Both the position numbers and the translations under genes were made by a program. Under the pieces are notes generated by a model. The model saw only the letters and a list, made by a program, of their open reading frames with translations, did not search any database and was not told where the DNA came from. Shown here in pieces: positions 6,249-7,672 of a DNA stretch of 7,672 bases. Source of the stretch: Vicinamibacteria bacterium (lineage in GTDB: Bacteria; Acidobacteriota; Vicinamibacteria; Fen-336; JAGNNV01); the NCBI GenBank assembly GCA_016650185.1, contig JAENWE010000308.1, positions 1 through 7,672 of the forward strand. The letters are read 5' to 3'. Every line of letters starts with the position of its first letter. Position 1 is the first letter of the stretch.

Positions 6249-7672
6249 ATGGAAGTCCAAGACGCAGCCGGAAAGCCGATTTCGGAAGTTCGGGGTCACG
6301 CGCTTTCGAGTTGGTTTTCGCCGGGCGCGGTGACCCTTTTGACCCTGCTTGCTTTCGGCGGCGCCTCGACCCACCCCGAGGGGCTTCTGATCGGAATTCC
6401 GTCCTTGTGGACTCTCGGCCTGGCCCTATTGGCCGGCCTTCTGGTCCGCGCCGCGGGGGTCACCTCCCTGGGAGGATTCCTTCTCCCCGTGACGACGGTC
6501 TTTCTCGGCGGCTGGCTCTGGCCCTCGCTTCCATCCCTTGCGCTCTTCTCCGGCCGGCCCCTGTTTGTGTTTGTTCTCGCCGCCCTCGTTCTCGCGGTCG
6601 TCGGCTGGCCGGTTCGCCCACCCAAAGCGTTCCTCCTTCCGGTCGTCTTTGCGCTCTACTCGGGAGTCTCTTTTGAGGTCCAGACCAGAGTCGGGCCGGA
6701 GGGTGACGAGCCGCAGTACCTGATGGTAGCCGAGAGCCTGATTCGGGATCATGACCTCGTTTTGGATCAGGACTTCCAGGAAGCGCGCTACGCGCCTTTC
6801 TTCTCAAGACCGCTCAAACCCGATTTCCGGATTCGCGGCCCGGAGGGCCAGATCTATTCGCTTCATGCGGTGGGCCTCTCGATCCTCATTCTGCCCGCCT
6901 ATGCGCTGGGCGGCTACGAAGGGGCCTCGTTCTTCATGGCGTTTCTGGCCGCGCTGCTCGTTCGCGAGCTACGCCGGCTGGTCCTGGAGCTTTCGGGAGA
7001 TGAATCCCTCGCCGAAGGGACGGCGTGGCTTGTGGCTCTGTCGCCCCCCATCATTCATTTTGCCGGTCTCATTTTCACGGAGATCCCGGCCGCGCTGCTC
7101 TTGTGCCTGGGCCTTCGGACCGCGATATTTGGCCGGTCGTCCGGCGCGTTGAAAGCAGCCGCTCTGTGCGCCGCCCTTCTGCCCTGGCTGAATGTGCGTT
7201 ACTCCATTCTGGCCCTGGCCGTCGTCGTGGCGATCGGAGGACGGTGGTGGAGCCATGGCCGGTCACAATCCGGCGGGACGAGGTCGTTGCGTGTTTTGCT
7301 TGTCCCGGCGCTCGTCCTCATGGGATCGGCCCTGGCCCTGGCCCTTTACCATTTCGAACTCTGGGGTTTCCTCGATCCCCGCCGGGTCTATGGCCGAAAC
7401 CGGGAATTCAGTCTCGAAGTGCTCCCCGAGGGCCTGCCCGGTTTGTTCTTCGACCAGGAGTTTGGCCTTTTCATCTACGCCCCCATCTTCGTCCTGTCGC
7501 TGACCGGCTTTGTTCAACTGTGGCGAAAGAAGCCATGGCTCGCCTTCGCCGGTTTGGTCGGCGTGGTGGGCGTCATCACCACGGCGAGCGTCTGGCCGAT
7601 GTGGCGGGGAGGTTTCAATCCTCCGGCGCGCTTTCTCCTTCCCCTGGTTTCCATCCTGACCGCGGGGCTGGC
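6249..7672 (+). CDS. GT-C-type membrane glycosyltransferase-like protein, 3'-truncated by window edge
   Basis: An open frame of 474 codons plus two bases runs without a stop from the ATG to the end of the window, so the C-terminus is missing. The product is a polytopic inner-membrane protein with hydrophobic segments at about 26-39, 52-69, 75-92, 103-120, 128-140, 205-222, 226-238, 258-276, 278-290, 303-329, 348-366, 404-423 and 431-447. Between the early segments sits GDEPQYLMVAESL (152-164), an acidic motif in the position of the catalytic loop of GT-C enzymes. Further landmarks are LPWLNVRYSIL (311-321), FDQEFGLFIYAP (401-412) and WPMWRGGFNPPARFLLPL (449-466), which resemble a widespread family of uncharacterised dolichyl-phosphate-mannose-transferase-like proteins. 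Inference: it transfers a sugar from a polyprenyl-phosphate donor to a surface glycan or protein. The start is the only ATG after an in-frame TAA at 6234-6236, but its nearest Shine-Dalgarno is 17 nt away and lies in a hairpin. It is divergent from the barrel/kinase/regulator operon. Confidence 0.85.
   Translation, partial: MEVQDAAGKPISEVRGHALSSWFSPGAVTLLTLLAFGGASTHPEGLLIGIPSLWTLGLALLAGLLVRAAGVTSLGGFLLPVTTVFLGGWLWPSLPSLALFSGRPLFVFVLAALVLAVVGWPVRPPKAFLLPVVFALYSGVSFEVQTRVGPEGDEPQYLMVAESLIRDHDLVLDQDFQEARYAPFFSRPLKPDFRIRGPEGQIYSLHAVGLSILILPAYALGGYEGASFFMAFLAALLVRELRRLVLELSGDESLAEGTAWLVALSPPIIHFAGLIFTEIPAALLLCLGLRTAIFGRSSGALKAAALCAALLPWLNVRYSILALAVVVAIGGRWWSHGRSQSGGTRSLRVLLVPALVLMGSALALALYHFELWGFLDPRRVYGRNREFSLEVLPEGLPGLFFDQEFGLFIYAPIFVLSLTGFVQLWRKKPWLAFAGLVGVVGVITTASVWPMWRGGFNPPARFLLPLVSILTAGL

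Noticed and set aside
6236..6676. Plus-strand open frame of 146 codons starting at the ATG in the hairpin loop, with better Shine-Dalgarno spacing than the ATG at 6249.
   Set aside because: The product is Arg/Ser/Pro-rich and low in order, while the overlapping frame from 6249 encodes clear membrane helices and family motifs over 474 codons. It could at most be a short leader, for which there is no evidence.
1..7672. Search for tRNA or rRNA genes, CRISPR repeats, insertion-sequence ends, attachment sites and origins.
   Set aside because: No cloverleaf-like sequence, regular repeat-spacer array, transposase frame or terminal repeats were seen. The coding sequence fills almost the whole window.

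Overview
This GC-rich window carries four protein-coding genes on either side of one short intergenic region. The minus strand holds three tightly packed genes, read from right to left: a secreted outer-membrane-type beta-barrel protein (4414-6102), a large multidomain sensor histidine kinase (1552-4389) and a sigma-54-dependent NtrC-type response regulator (64-1527). Both junctions are only 24 nt, so the three genes look like one operon and the kinase and regulator like a cognate two-component pair. The plus strand holds the 5' part of a multi-pass membrane protein (from 6249 to the window edge) that resembles GT-C-fold lipid-linked-sugar glycosyltransferases. It has no stop codon inside the window.

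The organism is a Gram-negative (diderm) bacterium. The barrel protein has an AxA-type signal peptide, alternating beta-strand segments and a C-terminal phenylalanine, as expected of proteins inserted into the outer membrane. The high GC content, the NtrC/NtrB-style signalling and the multi-TM PDZ kinase would suit Acidobacteriota, Eisenbacteria-like or deltaproteobacterial lineages, but the sequence alone does not settle this.

The divergent intergenic region (6103-6248) is rich in structure. It contains a strong Shine-Dalgarno for the barrel gene, a plausible but imperfect -24/-12 (sigma-54) promoter at a sensible distance from that gene, three GGCTAA half-sites phased about two helical turns apart, and a perfect 8-bp-arm hairpin that buries the only good Shine-Dalgarno upstream of the glycosyltransferase-like gene.

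Working model (inference): the kinase has a PDZ domain predicted to lie in the periplasm, and the gene just upstream encodes an outer-membrane barrel ending in -Val-Lys-Phe. PDZ domains such as that of DegS bind exposed OMP C-termini, so this operon could be a two-component envelope sensor in which the kinase monitors its own barrel partner and signals through a sigma-54 activator. The activator may feed back on the shared intergenic region and on the divergent cell-surface glycan gene. The 63 nt at the left edge contain no gene that I can support.
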